Below, in pieces: positions 13,501 through 25,520 of a stretch of 64,000 bases of DNA. The notes beneath the pieces were generated by a model. It was not told where the DNA came from, ran no database searches, and worked only from the letters and a program-made list of their open reading frames with translations. Made by a program: the position numbers and the translations under genes. This stretch comes from Marsupella aquatica. Its lineage: Eukaryota; Marchantiophyta. Position 1 is the stretch's first letter, and every line of letters starts with the position of its first letter. The DNA lies in assembly GCA_973895155.1 (NCBI GenBank), contig OZ316898.1, positions 8,060,001-8,124,000 of the forward strand. The letters run 5' to 3'.

Positions 13501-14251
13501 AAATTCAGGCCTACACAGCATCATTTTTTGCTATCCCTGCTTTTCGATGGCTATTGATTCAACGGAGAAACAATGAGATCGAGGACCGAAACCGGGCACG
13601 GATTGGATGGGCTGTGGCCCTTCAGCGAGCAAATAAGGAACTCCTAGAAAAAGTAAGCATGCATTTTCCTACGCCTGCAATGCACAAGGTTGTGGACATT
13701 ACTTTGTCTGATTCGTGGAAGCTACTCTTTTCTATAATTTGATGCATTTCTGCATGAGAATCCAACCATTTAGTGAGTTTAGTACAACCTGGGCTAGAGT
13801 TTGAACGCATATTATCCGCAAATGCTGCATCCGAAACAGCCACTGCAAGGAACAGAGCTCGCTGAGGACTCCTGGAAATCCTGCGAAGACTGCAGAAATT
13901 TTCTTCTTAGACTCCGAAAGCATAGACCCGTCACGTTTGTAACGTGTTTGTCTGCCATTGACTGGAAGCTTTTGCATACCACTTTGGCAATGATCAAGGT
14001 GACACGGACCTGAGCTAATTCTTACTCTCATCTGTCTTTTACACTGTTCTTTCCCCGAATTTCAAACTCTGACCGGTGGATACCTTGAAACTTTGGAAAT
14101 GCAGCTTACTAGCGCACGAGAGATGGCTAAGCGAACTTTCCTTGGAAGCGATCGGATTGTTTATTCAACAGAAAAGGATTTTTCAGAACAAAGCTATGAT
14201 GCCCGTGAGTGGGATGAGCAATTGAAGAAAAGTCAATCAGGGAAGGGCTGA
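7558..14251 (+). CDS. Plastid-targeted multi-pass membrane protein, At5g03900-like (558 aa, 13 exons)
   Basis: Plant homologue of Arabidopsis At5g03900, which I recall as labelled 'iron-sulphur cluster biosynthesis family' without firm function. Exons: 7558-8058, 8227-8334, 8427-8530, 8747-8842, 11296-11368, 11537-11602, 11741-11833, 12297-12362, 12704-12819, 13002-13088, 13211-13286, 13509-13652, 14105-14251. All introns are GT-AG, phases agree, and the total is 1,677 nt. Residues 1 to about 95 are Ser/Arg-rich with few acids, as in a chloroplast transit peptide. Then come a helical region, a block reading SDEGDVLYVFPRDYRS, a membrane segment (exon 3: ISFGTALVASIVIVYSAILV), a Gly/Arg/Asn-rich linker, GDGDPNDSLEERRWK, a second repeat-like block NILYRFPSLQRTAN, two further membrane segments (exons 10-12) and a basic, charged tail. 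The duplicated 'Y.FP' block suggests an internal repeat. Intron 4 is unusually long (8843-11295). Confidence 0.92.
8843..11295 (+). other. Long intron 4 of the At5g03900-like gene
   Basis: A 2,453-bp intron between TG|gtcagt and ttgcag|G, against roughly 90-450 bp for its other introns. Short open frames lie on both strands around 9566-10361, but none has recognisable motifs. It may contain an old insertion, but I could not identify one. Confidence 0.6.
11897..11977. repeat. Inverted repeat (17-bp arms) plus a third arm copy within intron 7
   Basis: gtcactggactttctac at 11897-11913 is the exact reverse complement of 11938-11954, with a 24-nt loop. A third copy of the right arm follows at 11962-11977. 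It lies in the intron between exons 7 and 8. Confidence 0.7.
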
Positions 14252-15832
14252 CTTCTTCCCTTTGGGGTTGTCATGTCCCAGTCACCAAATTTACGTTTTG
14301 ATTCAAAGGTATCACTACACAGGATACCTTACGTCAAACTGGGACTCTAAGAAGTTTGTATTTATCTGCAAAACGGGCAACTGGTGTGTTACAGTTCTGT
14401 TCTTGTCAGGATCAATTTACCCAAGTGCCATGCTACCAAGTCAGGCTCGTTGTACATATAACAGTTTTGATTGCGTACTACACCTTGTTGTCCAACGAGA
14501 GCTTCCTGAACCAACTTTGCTCCTGCCCTACTTTGTGGTCTATCTTGTATTTCGCTGTCACTCTCATTTTCTATCAGTTTGGCTTTCGTTTTGATTCGAG
14601 ATATCCAGGTACTGTCCAAGTGCTTAAGACTGTCAACGTGAGCATATGTCGTTTGAGATTCTCAACTGTCAGATGGTTAATATCTGGCTCTCCATTCATT
14701 TGGACTAGCACTCAAAGGGAAAGGTGGCCTTCTTGCAGAATTTTACTTGGGGGAAATGAATGACACCCAAAGAACCAGTCTGATCCAATTGAACAATGAA
14801 GAACACGCAATACAGAATACTCATGTATGCACTTTCTTCTCATGGCAAGATATCCCAATGTGGAAAGACTAACTTCTGGGTTTGATTAATGTCAAAGATT
14901 AAATCTACACATCTTTACAACACTTCTCATGGAACCCACCTTATAGTTAGAATGAAATGATTATGATGCGACCGTTTAGATTTTATTAGGATTTACCACA
15001 CCCTTCAAAAGTCCCATCAGTAATTAATGATGTCCCTTTCCAAAACAACCAGTCGTTCTTATATAATGTACAAGGTTCCCACCCATTGTCCTTAGCGAAT
15101 AAAGAACAAACTGTTAAATTGCGCTGAATTCCAAGTAAACTATGTCATGAGACTCAGCTAGGATTTTCCAAAATTTTATAGTTGATTATCACTTCCCCTC
15201 ATTTGTCATTGCTACTACCGGGCATCTTGGGATCTATTGTCTTGAAACCTGAAAGTTTAGCAAGATGAGGTCTTCAAGAGATAGTTTCGTTTACCAATGC
15301 CCGAAAAAGTATACCGCCGATACCGTGACTGCAAAACTCTTCGCGTAATTTTGTTGTACCGTCCTACGTCTACAATTTGATGTCGGGTCACGAACCCCAT
15401 GAATATCCATTGCATACGTGCTCGAAGTCAAATGGCTACATCTTAGGCGTAGAACCGATCCCTTACAACCTTTTAAGGACCACAGGGTCAGCATCTATAA
15501 ATATCATGTGGTTTGCCTAAATCCACACAGAATATGTTGCCCGAGAGCAGCCAGACCTGAGTACTCTTACGCATAAAATCTCAGTGATTGAAGAACCATT
15601 ACTTCACAAGACGCTCCCGAATGTAGCACTCAATAATCACTTGACGAATCCAACTAAGTGTTGGCTACCGCAACACTTAGCACCCCCATGGAAGAAAAGG
15701 TAAAATTAGGTGAAAGACAGGAAGGTCAAGAAGAACAATGTCCACCAAGAGTTACAAATTCTAATCCTCAGAATGTCGTTTTATCTACACGAAAATTGAT
15801 GCGTTGGGGTACCATACCCCATACGACTGCCA
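14252..15832. other. Gap between convergent genes
   Basis: Should contain the 3' UTRs of both neighbouring genes. The 110- and 135-codon open frames around 14262-14763 overlap in different frames, show no family motifs and follow directly after the upstream stop codon. I take them as non-coding. Confidence 0.45.
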
Positions 15833-15871
15833 TTATTCACCATATTCACCATATTCACCATATTCACCAAG
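15833..15871. repeat. 9-bp microsatellite (attcaccat) at the end of the membrane-protein reading frame
   Basis: Three to four copies of attcaccat on the plus strand, read on the minus strand as GEY repeats immediately before the TAA stop. Confidence 0.8.
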
Positions 15872-18800
15872 GCCAGTATTCTTATAGAATGCCCTAGAGA
15901 AGAACTTCACGTCAATATCGTCATTAAAGAAATTATTGCTTAACCAGATCACCCCAAATAGTGACGCTATAAACAAAATCGCGAGTTGAATCCTTACTTC
16001 AAAGTAGACCACGTCAAGATCTGTATATTCACCATGTTCAAAATGAAAATGCACCTGGCAAAGGGCCCTGGTAAATCCTGTAACAATCATAGAGTACCAT
16101 ATGCCAAGGCCAACAGCAGCTGCAGCCCTAGAGAAGAGTTCCCCCGTCTTGCCCGATGCAGAAAATAGAGAATTTTCTGAATGAACCAGCCTGTTAGTAC
16201 CAACAAAACAAAAATTAGCCACAAATATCCTTATATCAACGTCACAGGTTTCCAATGACCTCTGGGATGATGTCTCATCTTCGATAAACATTGATAAAGA
16301 AAACACTGCATCAACGAATAAGTGTTCTTTAAATCTACTAAAGTACCGAAACATGACAGCAATCAAATTAAGTAAAAAATGGCACAAGATATACTTACAG
16401 ATACCAAAACTGCTTTATCAAGTCTAGATTTGATTGCTCCTTCTCAGTGCTACAGTTCCCACCCTTGTCTACAGTAATATCCACAATCTTGAGGTTTTTG
16501 GAACTATACGTGCAAGGGTAGGTCCCATTAACCTGCATCCCCAGGGCCACAAGACTGCTGAGAAAGCCAACGTTTATCGATGGCAACTTAAGGATACTTA
16601 TTGAACTCATTTCAACGCGGTGACATCCCGCATTGCAGAATCTCATCCAAACAAAGGTCATTAGCAACCGACCTCCCAGCCACCAGGATGGTCTTCTACA
16701 GTCCTCAAAGCATAGAAAGACACTGCCAACAATGCCCAAAGGGAGCTTCGGCGAGTCAGTCACACACCTCAAAAGTTTCTTTGGTTCTCCAAGCGGATGC
16801 AAATGTAGGTCTGCATGTTGAGGAGACGGCCCCACTTGGTACCTCAACATTGGCTAGTACGACCGATGTAGAGGTACGTGGCATGTATTCAACCTGTGCA
16901 TGAGAACCAGAGTGTAATCAATACTCCGAGCTGAAAGCATCCTCCTTGATATCCACAACAACAATAAACCCGTTGATCTCACCATTCCTTACAATCATTT
17001 CAAACAGAACTCCCCAGTACTCCAAATCTGAATGCAGCCACTCCTTAGGGCTTAGAAAATTCCTCACTACCTCTGTTCGACACATAAGAGATGTTGTTGC
17101 ATGGAGGGACCTTAAGACAGGCAAGTAGGATTCCAAACAAGAGAATCGATTTGATCTTGGAACCACTTCGCAACGAGCTTAGTCCTCAAGGACCGAATAC
17201 ACAAACACCTGACCTGAAGTTGAGAGTCTGATTTTGTAGAGATTGCCAGTACTCAGGATGTTTCTGCTTGTATTTAATATAATTCTTCAACTGCCCTCTG
17301 TTGTGCATTACAAGAGTCTTCCCTACAGTTTGATAAATATTAGGCAACCGTGTCTCTCAGACTTACAATAGCCCTAAACTTCCAGCCTGTGTTACAAGCA
17401 TGACAATTCGATCACTCATTGCAACTCCAGTGAGCCGCCCCATTTTCACTCCTTTCATTTCCTCCCCTTTTCTTAGAATACCCCGATATGATGCTCCAGA
17501 GAAATTGAGAGAATTAGGATCCACTTTCCCAGATAGCGCAAGTAACTTTTCCATGAAATGGCTTGCTCGCTTGAAAGTACACCTTCTCTTCTCAAATTAA
17601 TCTCTATGGCGAGCAATTACTTCCGTAGATGAGTACTAGGAAAGATTTGTTCTCGAGATATTTATGGAAGAAGCCTAGCAAGGGACTTTAATATCGGTTT
17701 CTGCAGCACTTCGATTGTGATCCAGATGCAAATTTAACCCAAATCGAGTAAAGACTCCACGTCACCTTGAACACTGACGACCAATAGTAGTCCCAGGAAC
17801 ATCTAAACTTGGATGGAGCATTTGAGTTTTGCCTGCTCTTTTGCAGATGTGCCAAATTGCCACCTTCGCATACTTTTGTCGACCGGATATCAACACCTAC
17901 ACCAGTTGTTTGTACAAAAATTTAGTTTAAAAAACGTCACGCGGGCCCAGCTCGTCTTATGTGAAAAGCAATCCTTTGACATAAGCAATGGAAACGTACT
18001 CGGGGGAAATGGCGAACTTTGAGAAATGGGTTAGCTTGCCGACTTAGAAATGAGCAAATATTAGAATAAAGATGAAATCGACCATAAACCAATAGATTAC
18101 TAACATAGGATGAAAATGGCAGAGGCTCGAAACACCAGTTGACCTGACGGCCTACTAAACACTCAAGAGACTGATGAAAATTTAGCATCTGTCAATGAAA
18201 GTGTAACAGTGACAGTCCTGTCCTTATGCTAAGTGTTTTCGATCTGAGAAAAACACAGTCAAAACTAGATTGGGAAAGAGAGTCGAAGTCAGTATGAAGG
18301 AGACTTGACTAATGTGTTTATACCGACTTTCTTAACTAATCAGATGATGACAAGACGATGCCCAAGCGATTTTTGCCTGACGTAGCAGCTCCTTGGACAA
18401 CCAACAAAGGTCCAAATTATATTAGAAGCTGCAATCTGTCTAGAAGAATCCTTGACTATATTTGGGAGATTACCATTATCAGAGTGTATTTCCACGGGAA
18501 AATTAGGAAATATAGAAGTGTACTCAATGCACTGCATGCATTCTCTCACAGAAAAGGTGATACAACGACTCGCAACTTCGAGGGCTCATTTATCGCATTC
18601 TAGACAATCATGACTCCCAGATTGGGAAGGCAATTGAATTTAATTCAATCCAATTTACCCAGAGAACAGTGAGATTGGACAGTTGAGTAACACAGTAGCG
18701 TTCTGTACCTTTGGCCAGAATTCTGCAGTCAGCTGAGAGCCGAACTGCTTTGGGAGAGGGAGAGTAATTCTGAAGCGCGAACCCTGCCACCCCGACTAGA

Positions 18801-18967
18801 ACACCAATCATGAGGGACAGCATGACCATGAACCCGCAGAGCAGCCACCACCGGCAGAGATGCACCCGCACCAAACGCCCTTTCCTGCACTCTCCCATAC
18901 TGTGCCAGAGAGGTACACCAAGCATCAACAGCGCCACCGCCACTCCATACATCACAGCCTCTTCCAT
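15833..18967 (-). CDS. Plant membrane protein of unknown function (about 335 aa, 5 exons)
   Basis: Minus-strand gene: exon 1 18967-18709 (MEEAVMYG..., two hydrophobic segments), exon 2 17896-17766, exon 3 16893-16768, exon 4 16532-16399, exon 5 16190-15833. Introns are GT-AG and phases match (259+131+126+134+358 = 1,008 nt). Exon 2 reads GVDIRSTKVCEGG and then FRCSWDYYWSSVFK. Exon 3 has VEYMPRTS, TCRPTFASAW and TKETFE. Exon 4 has VNGTYPCTYSS. From memory this series (VD.RS.KVCE, Y.YYW.SVF, CRP.F..AW, VN.TY.C.Y) marks a plant family of uncharacterised proteins with an N-terminal membrane anchor, a Cys-rich lumenal or extracellular part and C-terminal membrane helices. Exon 5 carries two more hydrophobic segments and ends in a microsatellite-encoded EYGEYGEYGE tail. 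A second acceptor at 16337 is also in frame and would add 49 residues. Function is unknown. Confidence 0.75.
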
Positions 18968-20865
18968 CCCTCCCAGCTAAGCCCACCTAGGGCTGAGCTT
19001 CCTGCCAGCAAACCGATCGAAAGAGCGACGATGCTCTCATGTTCAGATACTGAATTCTTTGTTCAACACCATCAATCAATCAATTGACTACTGACGCAGA
19101 GGATCTGATTTCATAGATTGGCCTGATCCGATCAATTCGCTCGCTCTGCCGCTCTGGTCCTACACCGCTCCGCATCAGGAAAGCCAATTCTCCCGTTCAA
19201 ATTCTTGGAAGTGGATTGGCAGACGAGACCGAAAGCAGAGAAAGAAAATAGATGCCTCCCAGAGAAAGCTCGATGGACCCGAGGAGCAATGCATGAACAT
19301 CGTCAACTGTAGGAGCGACGGCCGTAATCACCTACGCGCCAAAGCCCTCATTCGTTTGTTTGTGCTGATTAAATAACAAATTTTGAAAGCGATGACCACC
19401 TGCCCTGCGTAGAGCAATAGATCCAGCTCAATTCGTCTCTTCTTCTTCTTCTTCTTCTTCTTCTTCTTCACCGCCACCTCCTGGACATGTACCCTGCTCT
19501 TAGCCTTGGCAATCCCTGTCCTCTACTTTTTGCCTTGGAAATCGATGGACTCCAGTCCATGCCAATCAAATTTTATAAACATAAACATAAAGCATAAGAA
19601 CTTACGAAGGATGCTATGCCGCAAGGGCCGGAGCAGTACTCCCGTGCCGCAATTTTTCATTCACCATTCATTCGTCAACACAGAGAGAAGGGGAAAAGAA
19701 GCTGTGGGATCGAGAAACTCGAAAATTTGCTCGTAATCTTCGTTCACAACAAAGGGCTCTCGATGTGAAAATCCTCATCGCCTTTCAATTGCCACATGAT
19801 TGCATCGGAGTTTCCGCCTCCAGTGGGGTTTTTCTGGTGTACAGAACCATGGGATAAAGTGCATTAGTGCAGTGGGTGCATTCCGTGGATAAGTGCAGAC
19901 CAACAATCTAATCCCCAAAAATTAGGAGTGATTTGCTATGTAGATGCACCCAAAAAAATGCATGGGCAGGTCGACCTAATTAAATGACCAAGTAGACTCA
20001 CTACATGCACAAATATACAGACATAAGTGCAGTTATAACACATAAACTAAAAAGTGCAGTGTGCATCAGTGCAGGTAAACCCTCACTAAATGACAAAGTA
20101 GAGTCACTAAATGACAAATACATAAGTGCATTTGTATCTATAAAATGTACACATGCATTTATGACCTATAGTGATACATCCATAAGTAATATTTATTGAT
20201 GAATGGAGCAAATAACATAGTAAAGTAGTTTGATGCATTTATCCACTTGAATAATGCCCTATGAGGGCTCATAAACTCGTACACCATATCATTGTCTAGG
20301 TCACCACACACATGGGACTCTAGGTCACACACTCTGATGTGTGTGATCTGATGGGAGCAGGCCTGTTTTTCGACCTGCATTTTTTGTGATACTTCCTGCA
20401 ATGAATTCTGCAAGATAGGCACTAACTTGGATCATCAAATTGGTCATCGAAATTCACAACACTGAAGACTGCCACTCTTATGCTCTTACAAAATCCATCC
20501 ATGGTTGCCGGTGCCACTCCTTGCTCATACGAAACTCATCCATGGTTGCAGGTGCTGTTGTCAAATCTAGATAGAGATCTGTTTTGATCCATAATTATGG
20601 CTCGATGTTGAAAGTGGACTGAAAGTTAAAAAGGTAAAAAGTTAGACATTTTTCCTGAGAATATGGCACTTCCCTTAAACCTCTTAACATTCTGTAAGGG
20701 CCACTACAGGATCCCATCCAGGCATTATGGGATGCCCTAGCATGAGTTACGAGCCTCTGTTGTGTCAGGGCCTTAACTTATCACTATAGCAGGGGTGGAC
20801 TGAAAACCTTACACAACGGTAACCTGAACACTAGAGAGAGATTACGGCACGGCTAAGTCCTCACA
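18968..20865. other. Intergenic region with CTT microsatellite
   Basis: Contains the promoter and 5' UTR of the minus-strand membrane-protein gene on its left and a (CTT)n tract at about 19438-19469. The stretch around 20000-20170 repeats short words such as 'aagtgcag' and 'actaaatgacaaa'. At 20490-20550 'atccatggttgc(c/a)ggtgc' occurs twice. No gene is supportable. Confidence 0.5.
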
Positions 20866-21259
20866 TTGCTTGGGGGAGGGATGGCCAAAAACAAATGGCG
20901 ATTGCGAGCAGCAGAGGGAGGGATGGCTGATGAAGTGCAAGTGGAGGGAGGGATGGCTAATGAATGTTTGGAGGAAAGTACACAAATCTATGAACAGGAA
21001 TCTCAGAATTTAGAGAGAGGTTTGCAAAAGGCTCAACTGGTGGCTCGAAGAAAGCATTTGTTGGCAAAGAGATCAATAAACTTTTTGCTGAGACTCGTGG
21101 AAGCAGAGCTTGGCAAGCACTTGGACAATCGACTAAAGGATCTAGCAAGTAATTAAGGTGGAGGCTAACACCAAAGCGCAATTCATACTCATGGAGAAAA
21201 CATTGACGGCAAACATTGGTTTGATTGTTAGCATTTTTTATAGGAATAACCAGGTGAGG

Positions 21260-24200
21260 GACTTTTTCCCCGTGACAGGAAACAGGAAACAGGAGTTATC
21301 ATAACAGCAAAAATGATCAAAGATAACGGGAGTTTGTGCGCAATGCCAAAAGAAAATTCACACTTTAGGGACCCAGATTACACTACAATTTGAATTGAGC
21401 AACTGTAATATATGTAACAGATACAATTATTATAGACAAATTATTATAGATAGACATCTTTACTAGTGCCAGAGATTTTCTACACATGAAGGCATGATTT
21501 GATAGTAGCTCAACAATGCTTGCAACAAAAATACTCACAAGAGCAATAGAAGAAACATCTAAATCCTAACCAAGTAAGTATTTGCAATTCTTGAGTGTTT
21601 GGATCTGGAATGTTATGCTCTCTCAAGCTGATCCCCCATTTAGCGCAAGCCATCTCTAGCTAGTGCATCTCCATAGATATATAAGGATAATCAATGAACT
21701 TGCTCTTCCCCTATAGATGAGATTGTCTTGTTGATTGAGTCTTCATCCCTTTGCTAAGCGTAGACACTCCATATATGGTGGTCCACCAAGAGGCAACGGA
21801 TTGTTGTACAGAACATTATGACCAGAAAAACTGTTAGTTTCTCTATATATCTATCAATATTCACGCTCAAAACTACCGTGCACGACATCACAACTATATT
21901 AAGATTACAGCACAAAAGTTTATTCCTCTTTAAACACCCTAATTGTCATGCTCAAACTAACTTGAATGATGTTGAATCGTATTTTGATTTGTACGTCTAG
22001 TACTGACATACTATCGATAAAGGAGCACATCATATTAAGGGTTCCATGCATCTTCCAAAGCACTCCCTAAGAGACTGTGAATGTATGGATTGACCAAAGG
22101 TTAACATCCTCATGTAGAGTGATGTGAGTAAAAAAATATACTCTTGCTATCAAATGCAATACACTGTGGTCATTTGAATGCTCTAACCAATGATGAGGAG
22201 TTTTACATATTGTAAACTTTGATTGAACTGCCTTAGACTTAGATGATGCTATGTTTGTTTTTGGTAGTAATAAGTCAGCAACCGTGACATTGGATAATAT
22301 CAGTGATTAAAACGTAACTACTGATGATATAATATAGTAGCACCACAAACTAATATAATAAATTTGATCATTAAAGCCATTGTTTTTGACCAAAATTTAT
22401 AGCAGCGCCTAGCGCTTATCAAAATATATCCTTTAGGCTATAATCATTTTTATTCATATTCCCATAGTAGCACTCAACGCCAACAAAGAGTCATCTTTGG
22501 TGAGGTCTCATTTACATAGATATTTCTTTATTACTTGCAAAATTGCATGACCTTCTAAAACATTCTTTAGTGCATTTACCAACAATAACAAACACAAGAG
22601 ATAAAAAGATAATACTATTAGTGAAATATGTGGTATATCAGTAAACAATCAAAGCTAATAGACTCAAAAAAATGTTTCTCTAGAGGGTTTGGGCCAGAGT
22701 CACATTACTAGTTTTTGGTACTAGTAATGTTCTTTTGTTTTTGTACATTTTTTTGCATAAAATTTCTCTTATGAAATTCTCAAAATGGTGCTATTATGGA
22801 GGATCCAAGCAAGGGTGACATTACTAGCTCCTAGCGCTAATAATGTTAATTTTTATATGGTCCAATTTACTAATTTTTTTCCATAAATACACTCAACATG
22901 ATGTTATTTTAAAGGGTCCAAACGAGTGTGATATTACTAGCTCCAAGAGCTAGTAATGTTCATTCACTTTTATAGCCTTTTTTGCTTAATTTTTTCTCAT
23001 AAAGATACTCAAAAAGTGTCATTTTGGAGGATCCAAACTGGTGTGATATTACTAGCTCCCGGCGCCAGCAATGTTTCTTCATGTTTTTACCTTTTTGCCT
23101 ATTATTTTATATAACATGCTCAAAGTACTCTCATTTTGGAGGGTCAACGTGGGTGTGACATTAGTAGCTCTTGGAGCTAGTAATATTTCATCATTTTTGT
23201 TACTCTTTGCTTACTATTTTTTTGTAAACATGCACTCATATAGTGTCATTTTGAAGTGTCTTGGTGACTTGAATATTACTAGCTTTCAGCGCTAGTAATA
23301 TTTTAGATTTTTTATACTAATTTTAGCTCAATTTTTGTATAAATGTTTTTAAAATTATATCATTCTTAAAGGGGATCAAGCCAAGTAGGATATTACCAAT
23401 GCCCGATGTTAGTAATATTTGTATTTTTAAAACAAAATTATGGGTTTATGTTTTTTATTTCTTGTAATTGAATCTTTTGCCAAATTTTGCTAAAAAATGA
23501 TGGATATCTCTACACATGAAGGTGTCATTGATAAAAACACATACTATTTTTATCAATCAATACATCAAATAAATATGATTTATGATAGCGCCTACCGCTA
23601 TTATACATTCTACACAAGATTTTAAGACTATTGAGATAGCAATTAGGTACTAAATTAGGGATTATATCAAATTAATATATTAAAATTTTCTCAATTTTTT
23701 TTGCATTTGGAGCTATTATGAGATTTGTTTCTAGATTTAATCCAAGAGTTTAATCTTCATGACCCTTAAACATATTGAATTAGGCCAATTTGTATAACAG
23801 AGTATGGCCTTACTATCATAGTTTTCTTGTTCTATACTAGATATTTTGGGGTTCACAAGAGGGCTTCAAACTCTAATCCTATTGTAGTCATAAACTTTTC
23901 TCATTTTCTTAAGCACCTCACCCTCCTATAAGAATAATTTAGAAGTAATTCTAAGAAATTTTGTGAAAATAACAACAACCCACATTTATAGAATCAACAA
24001 CTTGAAAAATATAATGATGTTTGTGGTTTGAAAAAAAAATTCAACAATAGTCAAATTAATATTGTCCCAGATTTTCTTGCGAAACAAAGATTGAAATTAG
24101 ACTTGGTTTTGTAATTTGATCCCATTTGTGTGTCTATCCATCACATGGGTACAGAAATTTTTCTTATGGATGTGAAATTATATCCATGCATTGATATTTA

Positions 24201-25016
24201 TGTTCCAAAAGTTACAAAAATATCAATGGAATTTCCTATATTTAAAGTTTAGTTTAATTAGAAATTAGATTAAAAAACAAAGTTCACATGAAGATTTTTT
24301 TGACCAAGACTCTGCCCTTCAGGTCAGCACTGTTTCAATAATCTTGATGATGATGTACACTTTAAGTCTCCTCCTTAGAATTCAAAGAGGATCAGATTTG
24401 GTCAAATGCAGGAAATAGGCACTTGGTTTATAGGGAAAATATATTGCATTTTCTAAGCGTTCAACAAATGTAGGAGTTTGTTGTATGTTAATTGTAAATC
24501 TTGCCACTATGTAAAGTCTATGATGGTATTTTGGCTAGCGTCGGGAGGGAGTGTTAATGATAACTCTTGCTAAAATGCTGATTATCCACTGAAAAATACA
24601 AATTACATATCTTCGAATAAACAATGCACATTGTGTTTGCCTAAGATGTGATGTAATTTTCTAATTATAACTCTTGCAACTAATATGAAGACTTATTATT
24701 GTATTTTGGCTAGCGCTCGATGCTAGTAAACTTATCCTTGTGACAAAGTAGGGTTTGTTGAAGATAAAAAGCAATGGCCTGGATCATGCGTGGTACCGTT
24801 GTGGGCAAACTAGAAGGAGAGCGTGACGTAACTCTAGGTTTTGTAGATCTATTGCGTGATGACTATATAGAAAAAAATAGATATCATAAAAAAAATATTT
24901 TTGGCTCTTGAAAATGAAACATTTTTTGGTTGTGAGCGCAAAAACTCCTGTTATCTTTCTTGATTTTTTCTGTTATGATTTTTTTTGTTTATTGTTTTCT
25001 GTCATGGAGGTCAGGC
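21260..25016. mobile_element. 3.76-kb terminal-inverted-repeat element, Mutator-like by TSD length, no transposase seen
   Basis: An imperfect inverted repeat of about 72 bp: left arm 21270-21341 (starts ccgtgacagg, ends gtttgtgcgc), right arm 24936-25007 (starts gcgcaaaaactcctgttatc, ends tgtcatgg). The probable target duplication is ccaggtgagg (21250-21259) and ccaggcgagg (25017-25026), 10 bp with one mismatch. A 9-10 bp duplication with long TIRs suits Mutator-like elements. The interior is strongly AT-rich, has no long open frame and contains an array of palindromes (22703-23418). It is probably non-autonomous. Confidence 0.6.
22703..23418. repeat. Tandem array of palindrome-bearing units, period about 115 bp, seven copies
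   Basis: Each unit carries a stem of the form ATTACTAGC...GCTAGTAAT. Palindromes centre near 22716, 22831, 22946, 23060, 23172, 23287 and 23403. Between them the units share words such as 'gtcattttggagg(g/a)tc', 'gtgtgacatt' and 'cataaa.atactcaa'. Related palindromic words recur outside the array (agcgcctagcgct at 22405, agcgcctaccgct at 23588, ctagcgctcgatgctagt near 24712). Stems differ by base changes, often with the partner base also changed. Confidence 0.75.
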
Positions 25017-25520
25017 CCAGGCGAGGCTGGTTAATTCTAGTCTCACCAAAGACTTCAAGGAGTTAGATGAACTTGTTTCTGATGTTGATGATAGCAGGAT
25101 TGCTGGATTTCCAAGGACTCTCAAAAACCTGTCTTAGGTCACTCCTAAGACCTGTAAGTCTATTCTGGTGTCTCTAAATGCATTGCCTGCTCATCAGAGG
25201 ACAGTAATAGAATGGGCAAAGATTTTACGGCAAGCTGTTGGAGTCCTCCACAAGTGTTGCTAGAAATCGATACATAAAGGAGTAGTTCAGGCTCATTAAT
25301 TTCTTTCTTTTAAAGTTGTCAGCTGGGGACAGTGGGTGGATGGGCGTTATCTTGATGTTAGTGTAAGAGCAAGATTCGTATCACAATTTGCTTACCACAC
25401 CAAACAATTGTTAAGTTAGATATACCCAGCAGCATTGGCACTTGTATTCATAGGAAGTATGCTTGACGGTGGAGTGACTGGCAATATAAGATGGAATGTT
25501 CCAGATTGTGCAAAGAGATA

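Larger units (their letters stand above)
20866..25520 (+). pseudogene. Decayed coding sequence of unknown function, split by a TIR element
   Basis: The left part (20866-21259) reads as a charged, helical protein (...ESTQIYEQESQNLERGLQKA..., then after a small frame change KVEANTKAQFILMEKTLTAN). The right part (from 25017) resumes in the same phase: left ends ...RNNQVR, right starts AQARLVNSSLTKDFKELDEL and continues past stops with VTPKTCKSILVSLNALPAHQ and VVSWGQWVDGRYLDVSV. The 10-bp sequence ccagg(t/c)gagg stands at both junctions, as expected if one reading frame was split by insertion of the element between them. There are several stops and frame changes and no introns are evident, so this looks like a processed or TE-derived pseudogene. 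I do not recognise the protein. Confidence 0.45.

Noticed and set aside
16191-16337. Alternative 5' extension of the last exon of the membrane-protein gene
   Set aside because: In frame and possible, but the acceptor at 16190 gives a length and sequence flow closer to the family as I remember it. Kept only as an alternative.
17363-17554. Minus-strand open frame between exons 2 and 3 of the membrane-protein gene, and similar frames at 16918-17330
   Set aside because: First considered as exons, but the family motifs are continuous from exon 2 (17766) to exon 3 (16893) in matching phase, and adding these frames breaks the alignment.
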